Shown here one piece after another: positions 48,341 through 60,264 of a stretch of DNA of 64,000 nt. The notes below the pieces were generated by a model, which was not told where the DNA came from, made no database searches, and saw only the letters and a list, made by a program, of their open reading frames with translations. How positions within the stretch are numbered: the first letter of the stretch is position 1; the number at the start of each line of letters is the position of its first letter. Source of the DNA: DATMRS01 sp035566015 (lineage in GTDB: Bacteria; Pseudomonadota; Alphaproteobacteria; Sphingomonadales; Sphingomonadaceae); assembly GCA_035566015.1 (NCBI GenBank), contig DATMRS010000004.1:62001-126000 (forward strand), given 5' to 3'. The translations under genes and the position numbers were made by a program.

Positions 48341-49006
48341 ATGCCGGCCGAAGCGCTGCTCTTCGATTTTGACGGGGTGATCGCCGACAGCGAAGCGCTG
48401 TCGAACACCGTCCTTGCCGAGTTCGTGACCGGCCTCGGTCTGCCGATGACGCGGGACGAGGCGATCGACCGCTATATGGGCAAGCGCTGGGCCGAGGCGA
48501 TCGTCGCCATCGAGCGCGATCTGGGCCACCCTGTTCCGCCCTCCTTTGTCGCCGATCTCACCACGGCGATACATGATCGCTGCCATTCGGACCTGCGCGA
48601 AGTGGCGGGCGTTTCGGCTTTCCTCGAAGCGATGTCCGCCTTGCCGCGGGCGATCGCATCGTCCAGTACGCCCGCCAGCCTGGCGCTCTGTCTCCGCCTG
48701 TTGGGCCTGTCGCACTGGTTCGGCGGCCATGTGTACAGCGCGGAACTGGTCGAGCGCGGCAAGCCGCATCCCGACATCTATCTCCATGCCGCCAGCCGGC
48801 TCGGTGTGGCGCCGGCCGCCTGCATCGTCGTCGAGGACAGCACGACCGGGGTCCGCGCGGGCTGCGCCGCCGGCATGACGGTGATCGGCCTGTGCGCCGG
48901 CTCGCATATCCGCCCCGGCCATGACGCGCGGCTGCGCGAGGCGGGCGCGCACCATGTCGCGGCCTCCTGGGCCGAGGCGGAACGTCTGATCGTGCGGATG
49001 ATGTGA
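48341..49006 (+). CDS. HAD-superfamily hydrolase (beta-phosphoglucomutase-like)
   Basis: A 221-residue HAD enzyme. Motif I is LLFDFDGVIADSE (7-19), motif II IASSSTPASL, motif III lysine in ERGKPHPDIYLHAA, and motif IV VVEDSTTGVRAG. An alpha-helical cap lies between motifs I and II. This pattern fits phosphatases or beta-phosphoglucomutase/YqaB-like enzymes; the substrate is unknown. GGAGAGGGAAT before the ATG supports the start. It converges on recN with 21 bases between stops. Confidence 0.85.
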   Translation: MPAEALLFDFDGVIADSEALSNTVLAEFVTGLGLPMTRDEAIDRYMGKRWAEAIVAIERDLGHPVPPSFVADLTTAIHDRCHSDLREVAGVSAFLEAMSALPRAIASSSTPASLALCLRLLGLSHWFGGHVYSAELVERGKPHPDIYLHAASRLGVAPAACIVVEDSTTGVRAGCAAGMTVIGLCAGSHIRPGHDARLREAGAHHVAASWAEAERLIVRMM

Positions 49007-49027
49007 CCGCCGGCCGGAGCCGAACGC

Positions 49028-50689
49028 TCAGGCGGGTTCCAGCAACCGTGTGGCCTGCGCGCGGGCTTCGTCGGTGACTTCGGCGCCCGAGAGCATGCGG
49101 GCGATCTCCTCGCGCCGTTCGGCGTCGGTGAGCGCGTGGACGCTGGTGCGGGTGACGAGGCCGTCATGGCTTTTGGCGATCAGCCAGTGGCGGCCGGCGC
49201 GCGCGGCGACCTGCGGGCTGTGCGTGACGACCAGCAATTGCGCCTTTTCGGCCAGCCGGGCGAGGCGTTCGCCGATCGCGCTCGCCACCGCGCCGCCAAC
49301 ACCCCGGTCGATCTCGTCGAAGATCATTGTCGTCGCGCCACCTTCTTCGGCCAGCGCCACCTTGAGCGCGAGGATGAAGCGAGACAGCTCGCCGCCGCTG
49401 GCGATGCGGATCAGTGGCGCGAAGGGCGCGCCGGGATTGGTCGATATCTCGAACTCGACGCGATCGCGGCCAGCGGCGCCCCATTGGGTTTCGGGCAGCG
49501 GCTCGACGATCGTGCGGAAGCGTGCGGCGTCGAGCTTGAGCGGTGCAAGCTCGGCGGCGACGGCGGCGTCGAGGCGCTGGGCGGCCTCGGCCCGGCCGGC
49601 GGAGAGCGCCGCTGCCGCTTCTTCATAAGTGGCGCGCCGGGCGGCGACCTCCTTCTGGAGCAGCGCCAGCCCTTCGCCGCCGGCTTCGATCCGCGCGAGC
49701 CGTTCGCCTAGCTCCCGCGCGAGATCGGCGAGCTGATCGGGTTCGACGCGATGTTTGCGGGCGATCGCGCGCAGGTCGAACAAACGCGTTTCCACCGCGT
49801 CGAGGCGCGCGGGATCATGAGCCAGCGCTTCGCCGGCGGCGGCGAGATGATCCTCCGCCTCGGCCATTTCGATCACGGCCCGGTCGAGCGCGGCGAGCGC
49901 GTCGGCGAGCAGGGGATGCTCGGCCGCGATCCGGTCGAGCCGGCGCGCGGCCTGCCGCAACTGCGCCGAGCCGCCCTCCGATCCGTCGAGAAAGGCGGTG
50001 ACGGCGGTCAGGTCATCGGCGAGCCGCGCGCCCTTCTGCATCGTCGCGCGCTCCTCGGCGAGCGCCTGTTCCTCGCCCTCCTCGGGGCCGAGCGCCGCCA
50101 GCTCGGCAACGGCATGGTCGAGCCATTCGCGATCGCGCGCGGCATTGTCGAGATCGGCCGCCGCCGCCTGTAGCCGGGCTTCGGCAGCCGCCCATTCGCG
50201 CCACGCCTCGGTGACGGTGGCGGTGTCGAGGCGACCGAACGAATCGAGCAGCGCGCGATGGCCGCGCGGGTTGAGCAGGCCGCGATCGTCATGCTGGCCG
50301 TGGATTTCGACGAGAAGGCCCGCCAGCTCGCGCAGCAGCGTCGCCGAGGCCGGCTGGTCGTTGACCGTCGCGCGGCTGCCGCCGTCGGCCTTGACGATGC
50401 GGCGGACGAGAAGCGGCTCGCCTGGTTCGGCGTCCAGCCCGTTTTCGGCGAGGAGGACGAGCGCGGGGTGGTGCGAGGGCAGGTCGAACGTTGCCGTGAC
50501 GACCGCCTGCACCGCGCCCTGCCGCACGAGGCCACTATCCGCGCGCGCACCGAGCGCAAGGCCGAGCGCGTCGAGCAGGATCGATTTGCCCGCACCCGTT
50601 TCGCCCGTCAGCGCGCCGAGCCCGCCCACGAAATCGAGGTCGAGCGCCTCGATCAGCACGACATCGCGTATGGAAAGGGCCGAAAGCAT
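49028..50689 (-). CDS. recN: DNA repair protein RecN
   Basis: A 553-residue SMC-like ATPase for double-strand break repair: Walker A GETGAGKSILLDAL at about 30-43, a Q-loop-like HGQHDDRGLLNP, a central Ala/Glu/Arg-rich coiled coil (about 150-370), the signature LSRFILALK region and Walker B MIFDEIDRGVGG near 460-475. It lies 80 bases downstream of bamD, same strand, as is usual. No LexA-type box was recognised upstream. Confidence 0.95.
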   Translation of the reverse strand: MLSALSIRDVVLIEALDLDFVGGLGALTGETGAGKSILLDALGLALGARADSGLVRQGAVQAVVTATFDLPSHHPALVLLAENGLDAEPGEPLLVRRIVKADGGSRATVNDQPASATLLRELAGLLVEIHGQHDDRGLLNPRGHRALLDSFGRLDTATVTEAWREWAAAEARLQAAAADLDNAARDREWLDHAVAELAALGPEEGEEQALAEERATMQKGARLADDLTAVTAFLDGSEGGSAQLRQAARRLDRIAAEHPLLADALAALDRAVIEMAEAEDHLAAAGEALAHDPARLDAVETRLFDLRAIARKHRVEPDQLADLARELGERLARIEAGGEGLALLQKEVAARRATYEEAAAALSAGRAEAAQRLDAAVAAELAPLKLDAARFRTIVEPLPETQWGAAGRDRVEFEISTNPGAPFAPLIRIASGGELSRFILALKVALAEEGGATTMIFDEIDRGVGGAVASAIGERLARLAEKAQLLVVTHSPQVAARAGRHWLIAKSHDGLVTRTSVHALTDAERREEIARMLSGAEVTDEARAQATRLLEPA

Positions 50690-50769
50690 CGATGGGCGGG
50701 CGCCTGGTTGAGGAATCGTCGGCCCGAGCTTGGTTCAGCGCAGCCGCCGCGACAAGCCCCGTCCGCCGA

Positions 50770-51549
50770 TCAGGCGGGGTGCTTGCGCATCAGTTCGTAG
50801 GCGCGCTCATACCATTTGGAGCCCGGATAGTTGGCGCCGAGCACCGCCGCTGCCTTCTTCGCTTCCTCGGGAACACCGAGCGCGAGATAGGATTCGGTGA
50901 GCCGCATCAGCGCCTCTGGGGTGTGGCTGCTCGTCTGATATTCGTCGATCACCTTGCGGAACCGGATCACCGCGGCCAGCCAGTCGCGACGCCGTTGATA
51001 GAAGCGGCCAATCTCCATCTCCTTGCCGGCGAGATGGTCACGCACCAGATCGACCTTCAGCCGCGCATCGGCGGCATAAGGGGTATCGGGATAGCGGCGA
51101 ATCAGCTCGTTCAACGCATCGAGCGCCTGCTGCGTCACCTTCTGGTCGCGCGTGACGTCCTGCACTTGCTCATAATAATCGACGGCGATCAGATAGAGCG
51201 CGTAGGGCGCGTCGCGATTGCCCGGATGGATCGACAGGAAGCGCTGCGCCGAGGAGATCGAATCATTGTAACTGCGCGCCAGATAATAGCTGAACGCGCT
51301 CATCAACTGCGCGCGACGCGCCCAGATCGAGTAGGGGTGCTGCCGCTCCACCTCGTCGAACAATGCGGCGGCGATCTTGTACTGGCCGCGATCCAGCCGC
51401 TCCTTGGCGGCATTGTAAAGCGTGTCGACGTCGCGCGCGACATAGCGGGTGTCGCTCTTCTTCCCCGTGGTGGCGCAGCCGGCCAGGGGGAGGAGCATGG
51501 CGGCGGCGATCAGCGTGGCGATCGGGCGGAAAGCGGGGATACGCAGCAT
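50770..51549 (-). CDS. bamD: Outer membrane assembly lipoprotein BamD
   Basis: A 259-residue lipoprotein of the BAM complex that folds outer membrane beta-barrels. Lipobox LAGC with Cys at 25, then TPR-like helices including LYNAAKERLDRGQYKIAAALF, QHPYSIWARRAQLMSAFSYY and RYPDTPYAADARLKVDLV. The usual length is about 250. It lies downstream of the Mth938-like gene and upstream of recN on the minus strand. Confidence 0.95.
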   Translation of the reverse strand: MLRIPAFRPIATLIAAAMLLPLAGCATTGKKSDTRYVARDVDTLYNAAKERLDRGQYKIAAALFDEVERQHPYSIWARRAQLMSAFSYYLARSYNDSISSAQRFLSIHPGNRDAPYALYLIAVDYYEQVQDVTRDQKVTQQALDALNELIRRYPDTPYAADARLKVDLVRDHLAGKEMEIGRFYQRRRDWLAAVIRFRKVIDEYQTSSHTPEALMRLTESYLALGVPEEAKKAAAVLGANYPGSKWYERAYELMRKHPA

Positions 51550-51631
51550 AGGTGGCCTGTTAGCGCACCCGGCGGCGCAGGGAAACGATATATTCGGTAC
51601 GCCGGCGTTCGCGGACGAACGGTCGCGTGGC

Positions 51632-52024
51632 TCAAAGCGGCATCAGCGCCGCGACGATCCAGCGTCCTTCGCCACGCAGCACGCCCCAGGCGCGTGCGGC
51701 GGCGCGGCTGTCCATCGCCTCGACGCCGACGCCTCCTGCCTCGATCGCCTGGCGCAGCGCGGCGGGCAGGGCGCGCATCGTGGCGCCGGTGCCCAGCAGC
51801 AGAAATTCGGGCGGCGGGGAGAGCGCGAGAAATGGCGCGAAGGTGGCGGCATTCAGTTCGTCGAACGCAGGCGCGTCCCAAGAATGCGCCTCGCTGGGCG
51901 TGATCCACAGGCCCGTCGGGTAAAGCGTGTCGCCGATCTTGAAGCCCGTACCCGAAAAGCCGGTGACGACCGGGCCGGACGGCGCCGGCTCGCGCTGCAT
52001 CATCGGGCCCGTGCGGGCCGGCAT
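51632..52024 (-). CDS. Mth938-like domain protein
   Basis: A 130-residue protein of the DUF498/Mth938-like family, with the characteristic YPTGLWITPSEAHSWD segment, FAPFLALSPPPEFLLLGTG and a C-terminal AARAWGVLRGEGRWIVAALMPL. No function is established; members are frequently found next to secDF in alphaproteobacteria. The ATG at 52024 lies five bases after the secF stop region and has GAGG upstream; ATG at 52003 is an alternative. Confidence 0.85.
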   Translation of the reverse strand: MPARTGPMMQREPAPSGPVVTGFSGTGFKIGDTLYPTGLWITPSEAHSWDAPAFDELNAATFAPFLALSPPPEFLLLGTGATMRALPAALRQAIEAGGVGVEAMDSRAAARAWGVLRGEGRWIVAALMPL

Positions 52025-52028
52025 CGCC

Positions 52029-52988
52029 TCAGGCCTGCTCGCGCCCGCCGACCCGCTCCCCATCGGTGCGCGTCTTGGCGGGTACGAAGCTGTTGGGGCC
52101 GACCTTCAGCCAGATCAGCATCGGGGCCGCGACATAGATGGACGAATAGGTGCCGATGACGATGCCGAGCAGGATCGCGGCGGTGAGCCCGAAGATATTT
52201 TCCGGCCCCATGAACAGCAGGATCGCGAGCGCAAGCATCATCGTCACCGACGTCATGATCGTGCGCGCCAGCGTCTCGTTCACCGCGCCGTTGAGCAGGG
52301 CGACGATATCCATCTTGCGATATTTTCGGAGGTCCTCGCGTATTCGGTCATAGACCACGATCGTATCGTTCAGCGAATAGCCGACGATCGTGAGGACCGC
52401 CGCGACGATGTTGAGATCGAACTGGAGCTGCGTCAGCGCGAAGAAGCCCAGCGTCAACATGACGTCGTGGAACAACGACAACAGCGCGCTGATGCCGAAT
52501 TGCCATTCGAACCGGAACCAGATGTAGATCGCAATGCCCAGCATCGCGAGGCCGGTGGCCCAGGCGCCCGTGGTGAACAATTCCTCCGAAACCTTGCCCG
52601 ACACCGTTTCCACCGCATCGAAACGGGCGTTGGGGTGGACGGCGAGAATCGCCTGCTTCACCCGCTCCGCCGCCTGGTTGGCGGCCGCGTCGCCGCCTTC
52701 GGGCAGCGGCATCCGGATCGAGACGTCCTTGTTGCCGAACTGCTGGATAGTCGCCTCGCCGAGGTTGAGCGCCTCGATCCGCTTGCGTAGCTCGTCGATC
52801 TTCACCTGCTCGGAAAAGCCGACGCGGATCATCTGCCCGCCGACGAAATCGACGCCCAGGTTGAAACCGCGTGTCGCGATCAGCGCGATCGAGGCGGCGA
52901 TAAGCAGGATCGAGATGCCGGTGGTGACGAAGCGCCAGCGCAGGAAATCGAAATTGGTGTTGTCGGGGACGAGCTTCAGCAAGCGCAT
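52029..52988 (-). CDS. secF: Protein translocase subunit SecF
   Basis: A 319-residue subunit of SecDF, which uses the proton gradient to pull proteins through SecYEG. It has six membrane segments, with an N-terminal segment (about 15-37), the P1-type periplasmic loop (about 40-130; KALNLGEATIQQFGNKDVSI) and the membrane cluster with YSLNDTIVVYDRIRE carrying the conserved Asp/Arg. It begins 10 bases after secD. Confidence 0.96.
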   Translation of the reverse strand: MRLLKLVPDNTNFDFLRWRFVTTGISILLIAASIALIATRGFNLGVDFVGGQMIRVGFSEQVKIDELRKRIEALNLGEATIQQFGNKDVSIRMPLPEGGDAAANQAAERVKQAILAVHPNARFDAVETVSGKVSEELFTTGAWATGLAMLGIAIYIWFRFEWQFGISALLSLFHDVMLTLGFFALTQLQFDLNIVAAVLTIVGYSLNDTIVVYDRIREDLRKYRKMDIVALLNGAVNETLARTIMTSVTMMLALAILLFMGPENIFGLTAAILLGIVIGTYSSIYVAAPMLIWLKVGPNSFVPAKTRTDGERVGGREQA

Positions 52989-52998
52989 GATACTATCC

Positions 52999-54615
52999 TC
53001 AGATCACCAGCACGGTGGGGCGGCGCCGGTGGACCCAGCGTGCGACCATCAGGCGCGTGACGGTGACGGCAGTGAAGACCGAGGTGATGACGCCGATCGA
53101 CAGCACCACCGCGAAGCCCTTGATGGGACCCGATCCGAAAAAGAACATGAAGGCCGCGGCGATCACGTTGGTGATGTTGGCATCGAAAATGGCGCGGCTG
53201 GCCTCGGTATAGCCGTTCTCGATCGACTGCCGGAGCGATCGGCCCTTGCGCTGCTCCTCACGTATGCGCTCGTTTATGAGCACGTTGGCGTCGACGGCGG
53301 CGCCGATGGTGAGCACGAAGCCGGCTATGCCAGGCAATGTCAGCGTCGCGCCCATGATCGCCATCACGCCCAGGATCAGGAAGGCGTTCAGGACGAGCGC
53401 GATATTCGCGTAGATGCCGAAGCGGCCATAAGTGACGAGCATGAAGGCGACCACCGCGACGATCGCGACCACCGAGGCGATCGCGCCGGCGCGGATCGAA
53501 TCGGCGCCGAGATCGGGGCCGACGGTGCGTTCCTCGATCACCTTCAGCGCCACCGGCAGCTTGCCCGACCGGAGTGCCACCGCCAGCTCGTTCGCGCTGT
53601 CGACGGTGAAGTTGCCCGAAATCTGCGCCTGCCCGCCGAGGATCGGCTCGTTGATGCGTGGCGCCGAAAGCACCTTGCCGTCGAGGATCATCGCGAAAGG
53701 CTTGCCGACATTCTCCTGCGTCAGCCGGGCGAATTTGCGCCCGCCCGAGCTGTTGAAGCGGATCGAGACGACGGGCTGGCCTTGCTGGTCATAGGCCAAA
53801 GTGGCGTCGATCAACTCGTCGCCGCTGATCCCGCCCAGACGCTTGACCGCGAGATTGCCCGTGCCGCCCCGATTGGAGCCGTTCTGTCCTTCGGCGAAAG
53901 GATAGATTTCGCTGCCCGGAGGCGCGCGACCGGCGGCGACGGCGGCCGGATCGGCGGTGAGATCGACCAGCTTGAAATCGAGCTTCGCGGTCTTGCCGAG
54001 CAGCGACTTGAGCGCGTCGGGATTCTGGAGGCCCGGCACCTGCACGACGATGCGGTCGCTGCCTTCGCGGATGATCGTCGGCTCCTTGGTGCCGATTTCG
54101 TCGATCCGCTTGCGCACCACCTCGGTCGCGACGTTCATCGCGTCGTCGGTGGCCTTGGCGAGACCCGCCTTGGTGGGGGTCATGACGATGCGCGTCGAAT
54201 CGACCACCGTAACGTTCCAGTCACGCTGGCCGGTGACGCCCACCGCGTTGGTGAGCCGGCGCGCGCGTTCGACGGCCGTGTCGAGCTGCGAGACGTCGCG
54301 GACGAAGAAGCTGAGCCGGCCGCCGTTGGTCGAAATATCGCCGATGTCGACGCGGGGCTCGCCGCGCCGCATCTCGGTGCGGACTTCCTCTTCCTTCTTC
54401 AGCACTTCCTGCTTGATAAGGTCGTTAATGTCGGCCTCAAGCAGGATGTGGCTGCCCCCCGACAGGTCGAGGCCCAGGTTGAAGCGGGGCATCGAGGCGA
54501 CGACCGGAATCCGCTGCTGTACCGCCTCGGGCATCAGGCTCGGAATGGAGAAGATGACGCCGGCCAGCAGGACGAGGATGATCGACCAGGTCTTCAGAGG
54601 GGGGAAATCGAGCAT
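52999..54615 (-). CDS. secD: Protein translocase subunit SecD
   Basis: A 538-residue partner of SecF. One N-terminal membrane helix (about 6-24), a large periplasmic region (about 50-360) starting FNLGLDLSGGSHILLEADI, then five membrane helices with GAAVDANVLINERIREE near 445-461, containing the conserved Asp used in proton coupling. It lies 9 bases after yajC, and secF follows, so all three are an operon. Confidence 0.97.
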   Translation of the reverse strand: MLDFPPLKTWSIILVLLAGVIFSIPSLMPEAVQQRIPVVASMPRFNLGLDLSGGSHILLEADINDLIKQEVLKKEEEVRTEMRRGEPRVDIGDISTNGGRLSFFVRDVSQLDTAVERARRLTNAVGVTGQRDWNVTVVDSTRIVMTPTKAGLAKATDDAMNVATEVVRKRIDEIGTKEPTIIREGSDRIVVQVPGLQNPDALKSLLGKTAKLDFKLVDLTADPAAVAAGRAPPGSEIYPFAEGQNGSNRGGTGNLAVKRLGGISGDELIDATLAYDQQGQPVVSIRFNSSGGRKFARLTQENVGKPFAMILDGKVLSAPRINEPILGGQAQISGNFTVDSANELAVALRSGKLPVALKVIEERTVGPDLGADSIRAGAIASVVAIVAVVAFMLVTYGRFGIYANIALVLNAFLILGVMAIMGATLTLPGIAGFVLTIGAAVDANVLINERIREEQRKGRSLRQSIENGYTEASRAIFDANITNVIAAAFMFFFGSGPIKGFAVVLSIGVITSVFTAVTVTRLMVARWVHRRRPTVLVI

Positions 54616-54624
54616 CGCCCCGCC

Positions 54625-54963
54625 TTAATCGTTGGCGGGCTTAGCGCCGCCGAGCGGCATGACATCAGCGAGCGTGGACTTGAGCACGCGGACGCGGACA
54701 TTGGCGGCGATCTCCACCTCAATCTCCGCCTCGCCGGCCTTCACCACCTTGCCGATCAGTCCGCCGCCCGTGACCACCTGATCGCCTTTCTTCACCGCCT
54801 CCAGCTTGGCGCGATGCTCCTTCTGTCGCTTCTGCTGCGGGCGCAGGATCAGGAAATAGAAGATCAGGCCGAGAAGGATGAGCTGGCCGAAGAACATGAA
54901 GCCACCGAAGCCGCCGGTTGTGGCGCCGCCTGCGGTCTGGGCAAAGGCTGGAGTTGCGAACAT
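54625..54963 (-). CDS. yajC: Preprotein translocase subunit YajC
   Basis: A 112-residue single-span membrane protein. The N terminus MFATPAFAQTAGG precedes one hydrophobic helix (FFGQLILLGLIFYFLILRPQQKR, about 22-40, shown by key residues), then KLEAVKKGDQVVTGGGLIGKVVKAG, typical of YajC. The frame is open further upstream but ATG at 54963 gives the usual protein. It is the first gene of yajC-secD-secF. Confidence 0.95.
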   Translation of the reverse strand: MFATPAFAQTAGGATTGGFGGFMFFGQLILLGLIFYFLILRPQQKRQKEHRAKLEAVKKGDQVVTGGGLIGKVVKAGEAEIEVEIAANVRVRVLKSTLADVMPLGGAKPAND

Positions 54964-55099
54964 GAAGATCGGTTTTCCCGGGTGCTGATCGCCGGAAAAT
55001 ACCGGCCGTTTCGAAGGCGCGCGCCTAACATGCGCAGTGGAAGACCGCAACCGGACTCGGCCGCGAAGCGCCGCCTTTCATTTCGTCGACGCTGGGTGC

Positions 55100-55128
55100 T
55101 TGCCTTCGGGCGGACTCGGCCCTAAAGC
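55100..55128 (+). promoter_or_regulatory. Candidate promoter of tRNA-Pro
   Basis: TTGCCT (55100-55105), 17 bases, TAAAGC (55123-55128), 14 bases ahead of the mature tRNA 5' end. Confidence 0.4.
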
Positions 55129-55141
55129 GCGCAGCCTTGGT

Positions 55142-55218
55142 CGGGGCGTAGCGCAGCCTGGTAGCGCATCAGACTGGGGGTCTGGGGGTCGCAGGTTCGA
55201 ATCCTGTCGCCCCGACCA
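55142..55218 (+). tRNA. tRNA-Pro(GGG)
   Basis: A 77-base cloverleaf: acceptor stem CGGGGCG/CGCCCCG, D arm GCGCAGCCTGGTAGCGC, anticodon arm TCAGACTGGGGGTCTGG (anticodon GGG), T arm GCAGGTTCGAATCCTGT, encoded CCA at 55216-55218. Confidence 0.96.
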
Positions 55219-55277
55219 GCAAAAAATCCCCCAAATGCCGCAGCGGGAGGCCCGAACGGCATGAAGCAGGTGTCAAG

Positions 55278-55952
55278 GTGAGCATCGATCGTCCGGTTCT
55301 CCTGCCCCCCGGCGGCGAGAAGAAAGTGCTGCTGCACAGTTGCTGCGCGCCCTGTTCGGGCGAGGTGATGGAGGCGATGACCGCCTCGGGCATCGATTAC
55401 ACAATCTTCTTCTACAATCCGAACATCCATCCCAAGCGCGAATATCTGCTGCGCAAGGAGGAGAATATCCGCTTCGCCGAGAAGCATGACATTCCCTTCG
55501 TCGATGCCGATTACGACACGCAGAACTGGTTCGCGCGCGCCCGTGGGCTGGAGCATGAGCCTGAGCGTGGTTTGCGCTGCACCGCCTGTTTCGACATGCG
55601 GTTCGAGCGGACGGCGCTTTATGCCCATGAGCATGGCTTTCCGGTGATGACCAGTTCGCTCGGCATCTCGCGCTGGAAGAATATGGCGCAGATCAACGAT
55701 TGCGGCGAGCGCGCCGCCGCGCCCTATGAAGGGCTCAGCTACTGGACTTTCAACTGGCGCAAGGGCGGTGGCGCGGCCCGGATGATCGAGATTTCGAAGC
55801 GCGAGCATTTCTATCAGCAGGAATATTGCGGCTGCGTCTATTCGCTGCGCGACACCAACGCGCATCGCGTGTCGCAGGGGCGCGAGGAAATCCGCATCGG
55901 AGAGCTTTATTATGGCGAGGATGAGCCTCGCCGCACGCCGTCGGCCGATTGA
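55278..55952 (+). CDS. queH: Epoxyqueuosine reductase QueH
   Basis: A 224-residue protein of the QueH family, the non-orthologous replacement for QueG that makes queuosine in tRNA anticodons. It has HSCCAPCSGEV near 20-30, FFYNPNIHPKREY, RCTACFDMRFE and EYCGCVYSLRDTN, with paired cysteines that would hold the iron-sulfur cluster and iron. The start is GTG at 55278. It lies about 60 bases after tRNA-Pro and 49 bases before the MFS gene. Confidence 0.93.
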   Translation: MSIDRPVLLPPGGEKKVLLHSCCAPCSGEVMEAMTASGIDYTIFFYNPNIHPKREYLLRKEENIRFAEKHDIPFVDADYDTQNWFARARGLEHEPERGLRCTACFDMRFERTALYAHEHGFPVMTSSLGISRWKNMAQINDCGERAAAPYEGLSYWTFNWRKGGGAARMIEISKREHFYQQEYCGCVYSLRDTNAHRVSQGREEIRIGELYYGEDEPRRTPSAD

Positions 55953-56001
55953 CCCCGGCCGCTCCGCCCGCCAAAGGGCTGCGCGAGCGAGGGGAAAGTT
56001 C

Positions 56002-57288
56002 ATGACCAAGCAAGCGACGGGCGCCGCACCGCCGTCGACGCGCCGGATCCTGCTGGCGAGCCTTGTCGGCACCGCGGTTGAATTCTACGATTTCTATATT
56101 TATGCGACCGCCGCCGCCCTGGTGTTCGGTCCGCTCTTCTTCCCCTCGGAATCGGCTTCGGCGCAGCTTCTCGCGGCCTATGCCAGCTTCGGCCTCGCCT
56201 TCGTCGCCCGGCCGCTCGGCGCCAGCGTCTTCGGCCATTTCGGCGATCGCATCGGACGCAAGTCGACGCTCGTCGCCTCGCTGATGCTGATGGGCGGGTC
56301 CACCGTCGCGATCGCTTTCCTGCCCACCTATCAGAGCGTCGGCTGGGTTGCGCCCGCCTTGCTCTGCCTGCTGCGCTTCGGCCAGGGCTTCGGCCTTGGC
56401 GGCGAATGGGGCGGAGCGACGCTGCTCGCGGTCGAGAATGCGCCGGCGGGATGGCGCGCGCGCTTCGGCATGTTCCCGCAACTGGGGGCGCCGGTGGGCT
56501 TCATCGCGGCGAACGGCCTCTATCTCGTGCTCGGCGTCCTGCTCACGCCCGACCAGTTCCGCGAGTGGGGATGGCGTTTGCCCTTCCTGCTGAGTTCGCT
56601 GCTCGTGGGCCTCGGCCTCTGGGTGCGGCTCAAGCTTACCGAGACACCCGCCTTCGCCGCCGCGATCGCCGAGGAGGCGCCGCCACGCGTCCCGCTCGCC
56701 GCGCTGTTCCGGCATCATCTGACCGAGACGGTGGCGGGCACCTTCGCGGTCGTCGCCTGTTTCGCGCTCTTCTATCTCGCGACCGCCTTCGCGCTCGGCT
56801 ACGGCACGACGGCGCTCGGCTATCCGCGCGAGACGTTCCTCGCGGTCCAGCTCGCCGCGATCCTGTTCATGGCGGGCGGGATCGTCGCCGCCGGCTGGTG
56901 CGCCGATCATGGCAAGCCGCGCAGCGTGCTGATCTGGGGCTGTTTCGGCACCGTCGGCGCCGGCCTGCTGCTCGCGCCGATGATGGGCAGCGGATCGCTG
57001 CTGCTCGTCTTCCTGTTCCTCGCTTTGGCGCTGTCCCTGATGGGATTCGTCTATGGCCCGCTCGGCGCGTGGCTGCCCAGCCTGTTCCCCGCGCGCGTGC
57101 GCTATACCGGCGTGTCGATGACGTTCAACGTCGGCGGCATCCTCGGCGGGGCGCTGGCGCCGCTGCTCGCGCAGGCATTGGCGGACAGGGGCGGGCTGCT
57201 GCCCGTCGGCCTCTATCTCGCCGCCGCGGCCTTCATCAGCCTCGTCTCGCTGCTGCTCCTGCGCGGGCGGGACGACGCACTGGGTTGA
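56002..57288 (+). CDS. MFS transporter, metabolite:H+ symporter family
   Basis: A 428-residue permease with 12 predicted membrane spans. The N-terminal TAVEFYDFYIYATAAALVFGPLFFP (by key residues, 17-41), FGHFGDRIGRK between helices 2 and 3, and GFGLGGEWGGATLLAVENAP (about 132-151) are characteristic of the MHS group (ProP/ShiA/KgtP-like). The substrate is likely a carboxylate or betaine-like compound, unproven. GAGGGGAAA before the ATG supports the start; the frame is open further upstream. Confidence 0.88.
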   Translation: MTKQATGAAPPSTRRILLASLVGTAVEFYDFYIYATAAALVFGPLFFPSESASAQLLAAYASFGLAFVARPLGASVFGHFGDRIGRKSTLVASLMLMGGSTVAIAFLPTYQSVGWVAPALLCLLRFGQGFGLGGEWGGATLLAVENAPAGWRARFGMFPQLGAPVGFIAANGLYLVLGVLLTPDQFREWGWRLPFLLSSLLVGLGLWVRLKLTETPAFAAAIAEEAPPRVPLAALFRHHLTETVAGTFAVVACFALFYLATAFALGYGTTALGYPRETFLAVQLAAILFMAGGIVAAGWCADHGKPRSVLIWGCFGTVGAGLLLAPMMGSGSLLLVFLFLALALSLMGFVYGPLGAWLPSLFPARVRYTGVSMTFNVGGILGGALAPLLAQALADRGGLLPVGLYLAAAAFISLVSLLLLRGRDDALG

Positions 57289-57329
57289 GCGGCCTCGCGC
57301 CGCTTGAGAAGCAAGGGAAGCTCGCCTAG

Positions 57330-60011
<2,682 letters not shown>

Positions 60012-60030
60012 GATTGCGCCGTTAAATGGT

Positions 60031-60054
60031 GAGGTGGCCAATGACGGCCACCTC
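60031..60054 (+). terminator. Terminator of alaS
   Basis: A perfect 9-bp stem GAGGTGGCC/GGCCACCTC with a six-base loop, 19 bases after the alaS stop, followed by GGCCTTCTCC. The T-run is short. Confidence 0.55.
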
Positions 60055-60082
60055 GGCCTTCTCCTGGCTTCTCTTATAGCCC

Positions 60083-60176
60083 GTCACCCCGGCGAACGCC
60101 GGGGTCCATGGATTCGGTTCGCTTCCTTACCCGAACGAGCCGCCGTCCATGGATTCCGGCTTGCGCCGGAATGACG
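60083..60176 (+). repeat. REP-like inverted doublet, copy C
   Basis: Left unit GTCACCCCGGCGAACGCCGG then GTCCATGG; right unit in inverse orientation CCATGG then ATTCCGGCTTGCGCCGGAAT and GACGG. About 25 bases between them. Same layout as copies A and B; sits in the 250-base gap between alaS and the cupin gene. Confidence 0.75.
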
Positions 60177-60264
60177 GGTAAGATGGGCTTGCCTGACTTT
60201 TCCGGCTTTTGCCGTTACTGTCCCGCCGGTATCCCCATGCTCCGTCGATAAGGAGGTGCAGATC